A stretch of DNA of 64,000 bases, taken from Bacillus_BA songklensis (GTDB taxonomy: Bacteria; Bacillota; Bacilli; Bacillales; Bacillaceae_H). Made by a program: the position numbers and the translations under genes. Below the pieces are notes generated by a model. That model worked only from the letters and a program-made list of their open reading frames with translations, ran no database searches and had not been told where the DNA came from. The DNA lies in assembly GCF_042649685.1 (NCBI RefSeq), contig NZ_JBHRZT010000072.1, forward strand, positions 62,001 through 126,000, given 5' to 3'. This document shows, one piece after another, positions 18,036-26,757 of the stretch (position 1 is the first letter of the stretch; each line of letters opens with the position of its first letter).

Positions 18036-18848
18036 ATGAAAGTGAAAAAAATAACAGTTGAAGACTTGGTTCGAAAGTTTTCATTGAAAGTATTGGCTGG
18101 GGAGGATCAGCTGCAGAAAACGATCACGCAGCCACGGGTGCATCGTCCAGGTTTGGAATTTGTTGGTCATTTTGATTTTTTCCCGACAGAACGAGTTCAA
18201 ATTTTAGGGAAAAAAGAAATTACTTATTTGCATAAGCTAAGTAAAGAGGAACGTAAAACCCGAATCGGGAATATTGTTCATTATCACCCGCCATGTTTTA
18301 TCGTTACAGCTGAGGAAGAGGGACTTACATATTTAACTCATCATTGTATAGAAGAGGGAATACCCTTATTAATCACAAAGAGGCCTGAGACGACTTCAGA
18401 ATTCATTACAAAATTGGATGCGTATATGGTGAAGGAATTAGCACCAGAAATTGCCGTGCATGGAGTTTGTCTTAATGTATTTGGTATTGGTATCTTACTT
18501 CGCGGTAATTCAGGAGTAGGGAAAAGCGAGACGGCGCACACGTTAATTGGCCGGGGACACAGGCTGGTGGCTGATGATATCGTCGTCCTAAAGAAGCTTA
18601 GCCCGCAAACACTTCTCGGTACACATGATGAGAAAACAAAGGAATTTTTAGCTCTTCGCAGCATCGGGCTGTTAAATGTGGTCCGCATGTACGGGCGAAA
18701 GGCTTTTCAAGAGGAAACGCACATCTGCTTGATATTCATTTGCCGAAGGTTTGAGGCCGATTTTTCAGATTCCGGCATCCGTAAGAATAAACTTAAAATA
18801 TCTACTAAAAAAGCAATCACTGCCTTATTGTATAAAGCCAGAGGGTAA
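18036..18848 (+). CDS. degenerate HPr kinase/phosphorylase-like protein
   Basis: 270 residues. The N-terminal domain (MKVKKITVEDLVRKFSLKVL, GLEFVGHFDFFPTERVQILG) and the P-loop LLRGNSGVGKSETAHTLIGR with VADDIVVL are clearly HprK. The region matching the C-terminal signature is altered (RSIGLLNVVRMYGRKAFQEE) and the last 60 or so residues are replaced by unrelated sequence, as if a frameshift occurred near 18710. The true hprK of Bacillus lies beside lgt and ppaX, which are absent here, so this is a second, diverged and probably inactive copy. ATG 18036 follows AGGACGGTGAG. Confidence 0.7.
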   Translation: MKVKKITVEDLVRKFSLKVLAGEDQLQKTITQPRVHRPGLEFVGHFDFFPTERVQILGKKEITYLHKLSKEERKTRIGNIVHYHPPCFIVTAEEEGLTYLTHHCIEEGIPLLITKRPETTSEFITKLDAYMVKELAPEIAVHGVCLNVFGIGILLRGNSGVGKSETAHTLIGRGHRLVADDIVVLKKLSPQTLLGTHDEKTKEFLALRSIGLLNVVRMYGRKAFQEETHICLIFICRRFEADFSDSGIRKNKLKISTKKAITALLYKARG

Positions 18849-18897
18849 GGAGGATTGCTTTTTTAAAAGGGATACTTAAAACGAAGGAGGAGTTGAA

Positions 18898-18990
18898 TTG
18901 ACACTAAAAAAGATTTTACCTGAAGAATTATATGAGAAAATGCAGAAACAGGATCACATTTTCACCATTCATCTCCCATTATCACACTAA
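18898..18990 (+). pseudogene. short 5' gene fragment (rhodanese-like start)
   Basis: TTG 18898 follows a perfect AAGGAGG ribosome site and opens 30 codons (TLKKILPEELYEKMQKQDH...). The sequence is reminiscent of the first turn of rhodanese-like domains, but too short to be sure. It lies 50 bases after the hprK copy and was probably the next gene of the same operon. Confidence 0.3.
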
Positions 18991-19225
18991 CCGGATTCTA
19001 TCTAGGTTTTATATGTAGACTTCTTTTAGAAAAGTGGATGGTTAAAATATTGTAAAAGTGGATGGTTAATTTTTTAAAAAACCTCTTTATTATGGAAAGG
19101 AATGCTTAATTTGAACCTATACTCAGTTACAACCATTATCATAAATAGTAATCCTAAATTAGATCCAAATTAACAGCATGATGAAACACAAGATGTGAAA
19201 ATGACTTGCAGGAGGTTAGATTTGT

Positions 19226-19309
19226 ATAAAAATCAAGGCAGCTATTACACATGGACAAGGATTTAAAATTGAAGAAGTAGAATTAGCAGAACCTAAATTT
19301 AATGTATAA
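19226..19309 (+). pseudogene. N-terminal fragment of a zinc alcohol dehydrogenase
   Basis: ATA-AAA-ATC-AAG opens IKAAITHGQGFKIEEVELAE PKFNV, which matches the first 27 residues of class III/aryl-alcohol dehydrogenases. A good ribosome site (CAGGAGG) lies at the right distance, but the expected ATG is ATA, and a stop follows at 19307. The rest of the gene is gone. The neighbouring 18991-19225 and 19310-19384 hold nothing recognisable. Confidence 0.55.
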
Positions 19310-19384
19310 AAATTAACTGTCCGTCCTATGAGAATATGAGTGATGTAATAATATTAATTTAGAACGTAATGGAGATGATAAAAT

Positions 19385-19807
19385 ATGACATGGCCTTTTG
19401 TGCTTTTGTTGATTCTTGCGGCTCTTGCTAAAGTAGTATTGACGTGTCTTCCAACCTCTGTTGTGGAATGGTTTATCAGCAAATTTGAATTGCACCCAAC
19501 AATTAGTGACGCGACTGTCACCGTAACCATCGACGGAAAACGCTTAGAAGGTGAAGAGAAAATTCAAGTTATTAATGATTTTAACGAAGCGATGTTTTTA
19601 GAGAAATATGATATACATCCAGAGAACAGCGGGACTCCATTGGTCATTGACACTAAGAAGGGAAAAAACAATGTTAGGTTTTTTGTGTACAGTTACAACG
19701 ATCGCGTTGATGTAGTCAAACAGTACAAGAAGAAAGTAGTCGCGTATCGTCTGCGTTCCGATAGCCTTCAAAAACGTTCTATGTTAGCAACGGAGGATGT
19801 AGTTTAA
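19385..19807 (+). CDS. yfmQ: YfmQ family protein
   Basis: A 140-residue protein with one N-terminal membrane helix (MTWPFVLLLILAALAKVVL) and a soluble beta-rich domain containing VTVTIDGKRLEGEEKIQVIN and FFVYSYNDRVDVVKQY. It matches B. subtilis YfmQ in layout and length. Function unknown; a membrane-anchored protein. ATG preceded by TAATGGAGATGAT. Confidence 0.85.
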   Translation: MTWPFVLLLILAALAKVVLTCLPTSVVEWFISKFELHPTISDATVTVTIDGKRLEGEEKIQVINDFNEAMFLEKYDIHPENSGTPLVIDTKKGKNNVRFFVYSYNDRVDVVKQYKKKVVAYRLRSDSLQKRSMLATEDVV

Positions 19808-19929
19808 AAGGATCGTCAAAGAGTGGTCTTTTTTTTAAAACTTATTATATATGTATTTAAATTTCCTTATTTCATTTCCAAAATTCCCACCATCTCTTTT
19901 TTGTTTCCTCACTCACTGCTATAAGCTGA

Positions 19930-19983
19930 GGTCAGTCCCCCACTGAGTTAAATGATTGACATGGCGGGGGACTGACCCCGTTT
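19930..19983. repeat. dispersed palindromic repeat, copy 1 (GGTCAGTCCCCC type)
   Basis: GGTCAGTCCCCC (19930-19941) and GGGGGACTGACC (19966-19977) form a perfect 12-base-pair arm followed by a short T run. Nearly identical hairpins occur at 52585-52632 and 58024-58073, and a half copy at 35134-35150. Confidence 0.85.
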
Positions 19984-20033
19984 TTCGTTTTTGTTAAATA
20001 ATAGGTAGTAAGTAAGGTTGAAATGATCCCTCC

Positions 20034-20073
20034 TGAGCCAACGGTAAAATGAAAGAATCTTACTGTTGGCTCA
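20034..20073. other. perfect-stem hairpin beside an IS3 relic
   Basis: TGAGCCAACGGTAA and TTACTGTTGGCTCA pair over 14 positions with one mismatch. No T run follows. It may be an element end or an RNA hairpin; it sits 25 bases before the IS3 fragment. Confidence 0.5.
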
Positions 20074-20099
20074 GAAGTGACGTTTTATGGAAGGACTGA

Positions 20100-20296
20100 G
20101 CAATAATCATACCAAAGAATTCAAGTGTAAAGCTCTTTAAATGTATTTGAACGGAAGCGGAGCATACACAAATATAACAGAAAAAGAGGTGATTCAAGAT
20201 ATTAAGCAATTATACATTTTTTATAAGCGGGAAAGATTTCTAGGCAAAATAAATAACCTTAGCCCGGTAGTGTATTGGACTAAGGTTTGTGCTTAA
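20100..20296 (+). pseudogene. internally deleted IS3-family transposase relic
   Basis: Starts with orfA-like NNHTKEFKCKAL and, after a stop and frame changes, ends with orfB-like KEVIQDIKQLYIFYKRERF and INNLSPVVYWTKVCA. The same C-terminal ending occurs in the relic at 21826-22164. No catalytic DDE core remains. Confidence 0.65.
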
Positions 20297-20379
20297 ATTA
20301 TATAGGTTCTTTTGTAGCTGTCAACTTGACTTGATAAGTTCAGATTGAGAGGAGTTCTAAAAAATGTTGACCCTTATTA

Positions 20380-21021
20380 TTACATTTTTTGCATATGCGA
20401 TCCAAAGAACACTTGTACATTTGTTGAACCGCCAGATACGTTTTCGAAGGAATATGGTCCTACAGGAGCACCCCAAAAACGAACAGTGTCATCTTCTAAA
20501 ATGTCACCAGTACCTTTATACATGATTACTTGATAAGAATTCATCTCGTTATCGATAACATGGGTTACTGATACAGTTTCACCACCGTCTAAAGGAACTT
20601 CTTCTACTGTAACAACAGTCCCCTGAAACGTAGCCATTTTTGTGAAATAAGGCTGAGCATTTTTATTAAGGTGCTTAGCTGTGATGGAGGCATCAGCTAT
20701 TTGTTTTGCTTTATTAATATCAGCGTCTGTTTTAGCAGGGAACAAAGTATGGTTAGAAACAATAAAGTCGTAAGATTCTTGAGATAACTCAAGAGTTTTT
20801 TCTGTTACAGCAGGTAAGGTTATTTTAAACATCTCAGCATACTTGGCATTTTCGTTAACCTCTGGTTTAGCTGCTTCTTCGGATTGAGTCGAAGTTGTTT
20901 CTTCAGTTTGCTCCTCAACTTTTTCTTCGGATTTGTCACTGCTTGCTGATTCTTCGCTGCCACAGGCAGTTAAGCCTAAAAGTAACATTGTAGCTAAGAA
21001 AAGAAAATAAAATTTTTTCAA
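20380..21021 (-). CDS. lipoprotein of unknown function
   Basis: 213 residues from TTG 21021. Lys-Lys plus hydrophobic core plus lipobox LLGLTAC give a lipoprotein signal peptide (Cys near 20). A Ser/Glu/Thr-rich linker follows (about 21-55), then a soluble domain with ITLPAVTEKTLELSQESYDF and a C-terminal beta domain (FQGTVVTVEEVPLDGGETVS, DDTVRFWGAPVGPYSFENV) that looks OB-like. Ribosome site CAGGGAGTG. It is divergent from the next gene. Similar small Bacillus lipoproteins exist, but I cannot name the function. Confidence 0.8.
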   Translation of the reverse strand: MKKFYFLFLATMLLLGLTACGSEESASSDKSEEKVEEQTEETTSTQSEEAAKPEVNENAKYAEMFKITLPAVTEKTLELSQESYDFIVSNHTLFPAKTDADINKAKQIADASITAKHLNKNAQPYFTKMATFQGTVVTVEEVPLDGGETVSVTHVIDNEMNSYQVIMYKGTGDILEDDTVRFWGAPVGPYSFENVSGGSTNVQVFFGSHMQKM

Positions 21022-21279
21022 TGCGTACACTCCCTGTAAATTTTGTAACAACTTTGTAATGATAACGTGGATTTAGTAACAAATTAACAGATTGTCAGAA
21101 TGTATGTTTAATATATTTTTGTCATTTTAGGGTTAAATTTCCTTTTCGCTCCCATCTTTAGTTTCCACCTCCGTGATTGTCAGTATCTATTACTTCATTT
21201 CCTCCAACATATTCTTATCACAAAAGTTGATTGTGTAAATTACAATAGGACGTTTATTTCTGTATTCTTTGCTCGATCT

Positions 21280-21753
21280 ATGAATAAATCATATGCCGTG
21301 AACGCTCGTTTGAACCCTGCGCCTAAAGGTAAGACAGTTATTGGTCAAGCAAGTGATGATGCTCTAAATGGTCAACTTAAGTATGAGTTGCAATTAGTAG
21401 ATGTTGTTTTAGATGGAAACAAGGCGTGGCAAATGATTCAAGCTGAAAATATGTTTAATGAACCAGCTCCAACTGGAATGAAATATGTAATGGCAAAGTT
21501 CAGACTTAAAGCTCTTCAAGTTCAACAAGGATCCTTTGATGTGCATCCTGTAGAGTTTCAAGCTGTAAGTCAGTCCGGGGTTATTTATCAGGATGTCTTT
21601 TATGGAGTTGTCCCGAGCCCATCTTTTGAAGCAAGTTTATACACTAGTGGAGAAAACACAGGTTGGGTAGTTTTCTTGGTGAAACAAGATGACAAACCTA
21701 CAATTGTATGGCGCCAAGGATATATAGATGAGCTGTGGTTTACTTTAAACTAA
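21280..21753 (+). CDS. DUF4352-like extracellular domain protein, 5'-truncated
   Basis: 157 residues with an immunoglobulin-like beta pattern: QLKYELQLVDVVLDGNKAWQ, GMKYVMAKFRLKALQVQQGS, SGENTGWVVFLVKQDD, resembling DUF4352 domains that are normally secreted. The frame stays open upstream of ATG 21280 without a ribosome site or signal peptide, so the 5' end has probably been lost. Confidence 0.6.
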   Translation: MNKSYAVNARLNPAPKGKTVIGQASDDALNGQLKYELQLVDVVLDGNKAWQMIQAENMFNEPAPTGMKYVMAKFRLKALQVQQGSFDVHPVEFQAVSQSGVIYQDVFYGVVPSPSFEASLYTSGENTGWVVFLVKQDDKPTIVWRQGYIDELWFTLN

Positions 21754-21825
21754 ATACAAAAAAAGCCTTTCTCAGTCTGAACTTATCCCTGTCAAGTAGA
21801 CAGTGGTAAAAAGAGCCTTATAGAA

Positions 21826-22164
21826 TTAAGCACAAACCTGAGTCCGATACTCAATCGGACTCAGGTTATTTAATTTGGATTGAAATCTTTTCTGATTGTA
21901 AAAACGAATATATTTTTCCACGGCTTGGATGACATGTTCTTTTGTTTGGAAACAATAAAGGCACATTATAATATCCGTTGCCCATTTCTCGTTCAGACGG
22001 CTTGTCTGGAATTCTCGGGTTAGGGGATTATCTGAAATCACGTAAGGCTCTTTGATATTCAGTTGATTAGCTATTGTTTTATATCCTCCGATTTCTTCAT
22101 TTACGTACATTTGTAGAAGTTTGTGTTTAAATTCTACTGTGTATGTTTTTCTGATTTCCCCCAT
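21826..22164 (-). pseudogene. IS3-family transposase, internally deleted fusion
   Basis: An uninterrupted 112-codon frame joining three parts of an IS3 element: the orfA start (GEIRKTYTVEFKHKLLQMYV), a middle piece of orfB (NPLTREFQTSRLNEKWATDI) and the orfB end (QAVEKYIRFYNQKRFQSKLN, LSPIEYRTQVCA). Most of the helix-turn-helix and DDE core is missing. The plus-strand sequence CCTGTCAAGTAGACAG at 21787-21802 is a likely element end. Confidence 0.75.
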
Positions 22165-22575
22165 AATAAAATCCCCTCCAAAATGCCTTATATCGAGATT
22201 TTAAGAGGATTATTTTTTATAGGAGTAACAGTTGAACGGGTAATGCCTATTATCCAAACTGGTGTTGATATGTTGAAAGAGCAACCTTAATGTAGGATTA
22301 AGGTATTATAAGCATTTGAACGATAATATGTAAGCGGGTGATTCTGAAAGGTATTACATATGCTTTTTCAAGATTGGCCATTATCGTTAAGAAGAATAAA
22401 AAAGAGTTTATCTTTCCTTCATTCCATGGTGTGTATACCTATATTTTGATTAAATTACCAATCATCAAAAAGAGCTTAGTGGTTCAGGTTGATTCTATTA
22501 TTTTACATTTTTGTAGTATAATGAAAAGAAACGCTCAATTTTATAGAAAAATAGAAAAAGAAAAGGGGAATGGAC
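22165..22575. other. intergenic region upstream of mcrBC
   Basis: Next to the IS3 relic is a short 3' coding tail (GVTVERVMPIIQTGVDMLKE QP, stop near 22290) that I cannot assign. The remaining 280 bases are AT-rich and hold the mcrB promoter region; TTGTAGTATAATG near 22511-22523 contains a plausible -10 (TATAAT). Confidence 0.35.
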
Positions 22576-24645
22576 ATGGGGAACCTTTTGCAGGAACTGG
22601 ATTATTACATAGAAAAATATAATTCTGAAGTAGACGTTAGTGGGCAAGTGAGCAAGGCGGAGGAACTGCTTGAAGAATTTAAAAACAAATATCCTCTGGA
22701 CCACTTCAAGCAAATGACTCTTGGTGAGTATGCCCTTGGAAGAGGCGGAGAAACCTACAGCTGGTGGATTGAATATCATTCGGATGCTCTTGGCAGCATA
22801 AGAGGCGGCAACGCCGGCAAACACATTATTTATTACAGTAAAAATAATGAAGAATGGATTTATCCAACCTCTCAATTTGAAAATGAAAGTGCAGCATGGG
22901 AAAAGCTCCGGAATGATTTTGTGGAATTGGTTGAACGTTTTGGAAACGGCGACAACATTGACAGCACAAACTTATTATTCCGGGCAAACATGCTGAAGAC
23001 AAAAACTCTCTATTTATTTTATCCTAAAAAGCTATTGCCTGTTTACAGTGTGGCGGACATGAAGCTGTTTTTAGAGGCATTGGGTGTGGGGAAAGACCGA
23101 TGGATCAATCAAAAAGATGATAGTATTGCGTTGAATCGATTATTGAAAGAAACCATTGACCAAATAAATCAATTTGCCGGTTGGCATCCTGTAAAAATTA
23201 TGTACTTCCTCTATTATACATTGAAAAGAGGGCAGCACCGTTATGTTAAAATCGCTCCCGGAAAAAATGCCGAGTTTTGGCCGGAATGCGATGCCGGCAA
23301 TTATATCTCAATCGGCTGGGATGAACTTGGTGATTTGTCAAAATATCCGGATTACCACGAATTTAAGGCCGCTTTCCAAAAACTTTATTACAAAGACAAC
23401 CTCAAAAAAGCCAGTGAAAAAGCGAATGAGATTTGGTTATTTTATTCTTTGGAGCCGGGTGACCGGATTGTAGTCAACAAAGGGACTTCACAAATACTGG
23501 CAGTTGGAACCGTCACGAGTGAAGGCTATGAGTATCTTGATCACCTTCCTAAACATAGGCATGCTGTCCATGTGAAATGGGACGAGGGGTTTACACCAGT
23601 ATCCATCCCGGAACAAAAATATTGGGCCTTCAAAACCGTATATGAGCTGTCTGAAAAAGATGTAAAAAAATGGCTGGGAAGCTTTGAACCTGCAGCGCCA
23701 CAAGAAGGAACAGATGAAGATTTACCCGGTGTGAGTTTTACTGAAAAGGAAGAAGCTTTCTTTAAGAGGATGAATAAGGTATTGGAACGAAAAGGCCAAT
23801 GTATCCTGTATGGCCCTCCGGGAACAGGGAAAACATATTCAGCCAGACGCTTCATCGAATGGAGCTTTTCACAGCTGGGATTAGGGCAGTCAAAAGAGTA
23901 TTCCGAAATCTGTACGTTCCACCCATCTTATACTTATGAAGACTTTATGGAGGGTTTCAAACCGATTTCGACCAAGCAAGGCCAAGTTTCTTTCCAATTG
24001 GAAAATGGGATTTTTAAGCGTTTCTGCGAACAAGCCGGGGAAAATAGACAAGTACCTCATTATTTCATTATCGACGAATTGAATAGAGGGAACATCCCGA
24101 AGATATTCGGGGAACTGATCACGATGCTCGAAAAAGACAAACGCAATGTGGAAATCCTCTTGCCGCAAAGCAAGGAATCGTTCTCCATTCCGGAAAATGT
24201 CTACATTATTGCGACTATGAATACTTCAGACCGGAGCATCAAATTGATGGACGCAGCTTTAAAGAGAAGATTCGCATTCATCGAGTGTTTACCGAATTAT
24301 GATGTGATTGACGAAGTGATTGACGAGTTAGCCTATAGTCCGGCAGATATCTTAACAAAAATTAATCAAAAACTGATAGAAAAAGGCGGGCGTGACAGAC
24401 AAATCGGTCAATCGTATTTCATGCAAAGTGGAGAACAAATCACGACGATTGAACAATTGAAAGAAGTGGTTGAATTCGAAATCATCCCGTTATTGCAGGA
24501 GTATTGCTTCGACAATTATGAGGAACTGGCCAATATCCTTGGAGATGAATTTGTCAATGTCGATGAAATGTCCATTAACACCGATATGTTCACAGGACAG
24601 GATGATGCCTTCATTAACGCCATTAATAATATTTTAAAAGGATAA
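22576..24645 (+). CDS. mcrB: McrB-type AAA+ GTPase with EVE-like reader domain
   Basis: About 689 residues. Part one (1-225) is an unrecognised alpha/beta region. An EVE-like domain follows (about 232-331: AEFWPECDAGNYISIGWDEL, DRIVVNKGTSQILAVGTVTS, HAVHVKW), a fold that binds modified cytosine. The AAA+ domain has Walker A YGPPGTGKTYSARR (about 411), TFHPSYTYEDFMEGFKP, Walker B YFIIDELNRGNIPKIFGELI and the McrB signature ATMNTSDRSIKLMDAALKRR. McrB drives DNA translocation and cleavage with McrC. ATG 22576 is better spaced from AAAAGGGG than ATG 22570. Four bases separate it from mcrC. Confidence 0.93.
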   Translation: MGNLLQELDYYIEKYNSEVDVSGQVSKAEELLEEFKNKYPLDHFKQMTLGEYALGRGGETYSWWIEYHSDALGSIRGGNAGKHIIYYSKNNEEWIYPTSQFENESAAWEKLRNDFVELVERFGNGDNIDSTNLLFRANMLKTKTLYLFYPKKLLPVYSVADMKLFLEALGVGKDRWINQKDDSIALNRLLKETIDQINQFAGWHPVKIMYFLYYTLKRGQHRYVKIAPGKNAEFWPECDAGNYISIGWDELGDLSKYPDYHEFKAAFQKLYYKDNLKKASEKANEIWLFYSLEPGDRIVVNKGTSQILAVGTVTSEGYEYLDHLPKHRHAVHVKWDEGFTPVSIPEQKYWAFKTVYELSEKDVKKWLGSFEPAAPQEGTDEDLPGVSFTEKEEAFFKRMNKVLERKGQCILYGPPGTGKTYSARRFIEWSFSQLGLGQSKEYSEICTFHPSYTYEDFMEGFKPISTKQGQVSFQLENGIFKRFCEQAGENRQVPHYFIIDELNRGNIPKIFGELITMLEKDKRNVEILLPQSKESFSIPENVYIIATMNTSDRSIKLMDAALKRRFAFIECLPNYDVIDEVIDELAYSPADILTKINQKLIEKGGRDRQIGQSYFMQSGEQITTIEQLKEVVEFEIIPLLQEYCFDNYEELANILGDEFVNVDEMSINTDMFTGQDDAFINAINNILKG

Positions 24646-24649
24646 TAGT

Positions 24650-25900
24650 ATGGAAACATATGTCGTTACAGAATATAGTTCGCTTGTTATACAGGAATAC
24701 TCCTTAACAGAGAGAGATAGAGATTATTTATCTCGGTTGAGTTTGTCATCCAAGACTCCCCCGTTCAGTTGGTACGAATTGAAAAATGGATTGCGTTTCG
24801 AGTTTTCAAGCTTCATAGGGGTTCTTGAGCTAGAAGCGGCTCGGATTGTGATCAAACCGAAATTCAATAATGGCTTTCATGATGTAGTGGATATGCTGCT
24901 GTTTTCGGAGGATTTACCAGTTGCGCTGGAGCATAGCACTAAAGCCGCTTATGATGAAAATTCCCTAATGGAAACGCTCGTAAGGTTATTTGTAAAAGAA
25001 GTCGAAGCCCTTCTCCAAAAGGGAGTCATGAAGGAATACATGATGGAAGAAGAGAACCTTTCAGTCTTAAGAGGACGAGTGGATATCCGCCGGCACTTGA
25101 AGACCAACCTCTTTACACCGGCAAGAATCTACTGCCGGTATGACGAACTGACAACCAATATAGCGGAAAACCAGGTGATCCGCACAGCCCTTGAGATGAC
25201 AAGGAACTTTTCATTAACAAAGCAAACGATGAGACAAGTAAATCGTCTATTGAATGAATTTACGGTACTGACGGATATCTATCAAGGAGAAGACTGGCCT
25301 TCTTTCACATACAATCGCCTGAACCAACATTACCTTGCCGCACACAAATTGGCGTACTACCTTTGGAGACAGATCTATGTCCATAACCTTTACGAATTCA
25401 GGCAGGAGAGCCATTTTTCCTTCTTGATTGATATGAACGACCTTTTCGAAAAATTCATTGCAAAAATGTTGGTCAGATATTTACCGGATCCAATAAAAGT
25501 GACCGAACAGCGGGTATTCAAAAAGGCGATCATGAAAAATGGAGGAAGCTACCACAACATCAAACCGGATATAGTCATTGAATCGCCGGACGCCGATCCA
25601 ATCGTACTAGATACAAAATATAAACCGTACGGCAAGTACAAGGTATCAAACAGTGATATATATCAACTGGCGTTTTATGCCCAGTTTCTAACGAAATCAG
25701 AAAAGGGCTTTAAGGCCTTCATCATTTATCCTAAATATTCCGGGGAGGAATCAAGTGAAGAAATCATTGACCTGTTGCCTGGTACTCCCCATGGCGGATG
25801 TCTATGTGTAAAACCCGTATCGATCGAAAGGGTATTGGAGGCTATTAAAAAGAAAGATTTTGATTATGTAAGGTCTCAGACTTTGAGTCTTATAACGTAA
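24650..25900 (+). CDS. mcrC: McrC-type restriction nuclease subunit
   Basis: 416 residues. The N-terminal half (about 1-270) is the McrC scaffold with LSVLRGRVDIRRHLKTN and YDELTTNIAENQVIRTALE. The C-terminal PD-(D/E)XK nuclease shows IKPDIVIESP and IVLDTKYKPYGKY (about 305-330). It starts 4 bases after mcrB, so the two are co-transcribed. Together they should cut DNA carrying modified cytosine, as in type IV systems; the exact modification is not predictable. Confidence 0.93.
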   Translation: METYVVTEYSSLVIQEYSLTERDRDYLSRLSLSSKTPPFSWYELKNGLRFEFSSFIGVLELEAARIVIKPKFNNGFHDVVDMLLFSEDLPVALEHSTKAAYDENSLMETLVRLFVKEVEALLQKGVMKEYMMEEENLSVLRGRVDIRRHLKTNLFTPARIYCRYDELTTNIAENQVIRTALEMTRNFSLTKQTMRQVNRLLNEFTVLTDIYQGEDWPSFTYNRLNQHYLAAHKLAYYLWRQIYVHNLYEFRQESHFSFLIDMNDLFEKFIAKMLVRYLPDPIKVTEQRVFKKAIMKNGGSYHNIKPDIVIESPDADPIVLDTKYKPYGKYKVSNSDIYQLAFYAQFLTKSEKGFKAFIIYPKYSGEESSEEIIDLLPGTPHGGCLCVKPVSIERVLEAIKKKDFDYVRSQTLSLIT

Positions 25901-26014
25901 TTGAAAAGTTGAAGAAGGTGTAGGAAATATTCTATACCTTCTTTTTTGTAAAGACCTTTATTTATGGAATGTCTATTTATGATTTATATGCAGGTTTCCT
26001 ATATAAATCCACAT

Positions 26015-26107
26015 AAAGAATTTGACATGAGCAAAAAACGCCCATGTCAAATTCTTTACGCATAAGCGGCTGCCAATCTCCCTTACGGGCTCTTGCCAGC
26101 CGCTTAT
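26015..26107. other. two adjacent perfect hairpins downstream of mcrC
   Basis: AAAGAATTTGACATG (26015-26029) pairs with CATGTCAAATTCTTT (26043-26057), and ATAAGCGGCTG (26062-26072) pairs with CAGCCGCTTAT (26097-26107). Neither is followed by a T run, so simple termination is doubtful. The sequence shows no coding frame. Confidence 0.6.
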
Positions 26108-26244
26108 ACGAAGACCTTTGTAAGCTCATCTAAGATGAAAAAACAGAAAGGCGTAAATAGAAGAAGGATCGGTGACAGAGGTTGAAAAATTAAATTGGAT
26201 TTATATATTTCTAGGGCTGCAAGAGAATGGAAGGAGGTTTTAAT

Positions 26245-26757
26245 ATGTCGATAAGAAATAAAACAATAGAGGAACTTTTGAATATGCAACAGGAGCTCCA
26301 TTTGTCCAGGGAAGAAGAGAAGGATGGTTCCTTGCATCAATTAATATCAGTTTATGAAGAACTATATAGGAGGATTGCATCTGATGAAAACAGTGAGTAC
26401 GCTTCGAGCTTAGAGAGCATTAAAAGGAAACTCATTTTGTACTTAGTTCGCTACGGTACATATTTAAAGACAGAATATCGAAAGGATGACCGTGCAGCGG
26501 AGAGAACGTTAAAGAAGGCCATCCAGTATGATCGAAAGAATCCTATAGCCCATTACCGCTTAGGTTTTCTCGCTTATAAACAGAGAAGCTACTTACTGGC
26601 AGTGACTCATTTTCAACATGCGGTACAATATCAACAAGCTTGCAGCAACAAAGAATACAGGTTGAATAATCAACAAAACTACAATGCCCATTTGTATCTA
26701 AGCAATAGTGCTCTGTATATTGCACAAAAGGCGCAGGAATCATTGGAGAGACTGTAA
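26245..26757 (+). CDS. TPR-containing protein
   Basis: A 170-residue helical protein. TLKKAIQYDRKNPIAHYRLG FLAYKQRSYLLAVTHFQHAV (about 96-135) forms a tetratricopeptide pair, and a further helix is in YNAHLYLSNSALYIAQKAQE. ATG 26245 has a perfect AAGGAGGT site. Its stop codon is directly followed by the GTG of the next gene, so the two are translationally coupled and likely bind each other. Confidence 0.75.
   Translation: MSIRNKTIEELLNMQQELHLSREEEKDGSLHQLISVYEELYRRIASDENSEYASSLESIKRKLILYLVRYGTYLKTEYRKDDRAAERTLKKAIQYDRKNPIAHYRLGFLAYKQRSYLLAVTHFQHAVQYQQACSNKEYRLNNQQNYNAHLYLSNSALYIAQKAQESLERL

Noticed and set aside
18036..18848. Housekeeping HPr kinase
   Set aside because: The C-terminal signature and last 60 residues are not conserved and the usual neighbours are absent, so it was called a degenerate copy.
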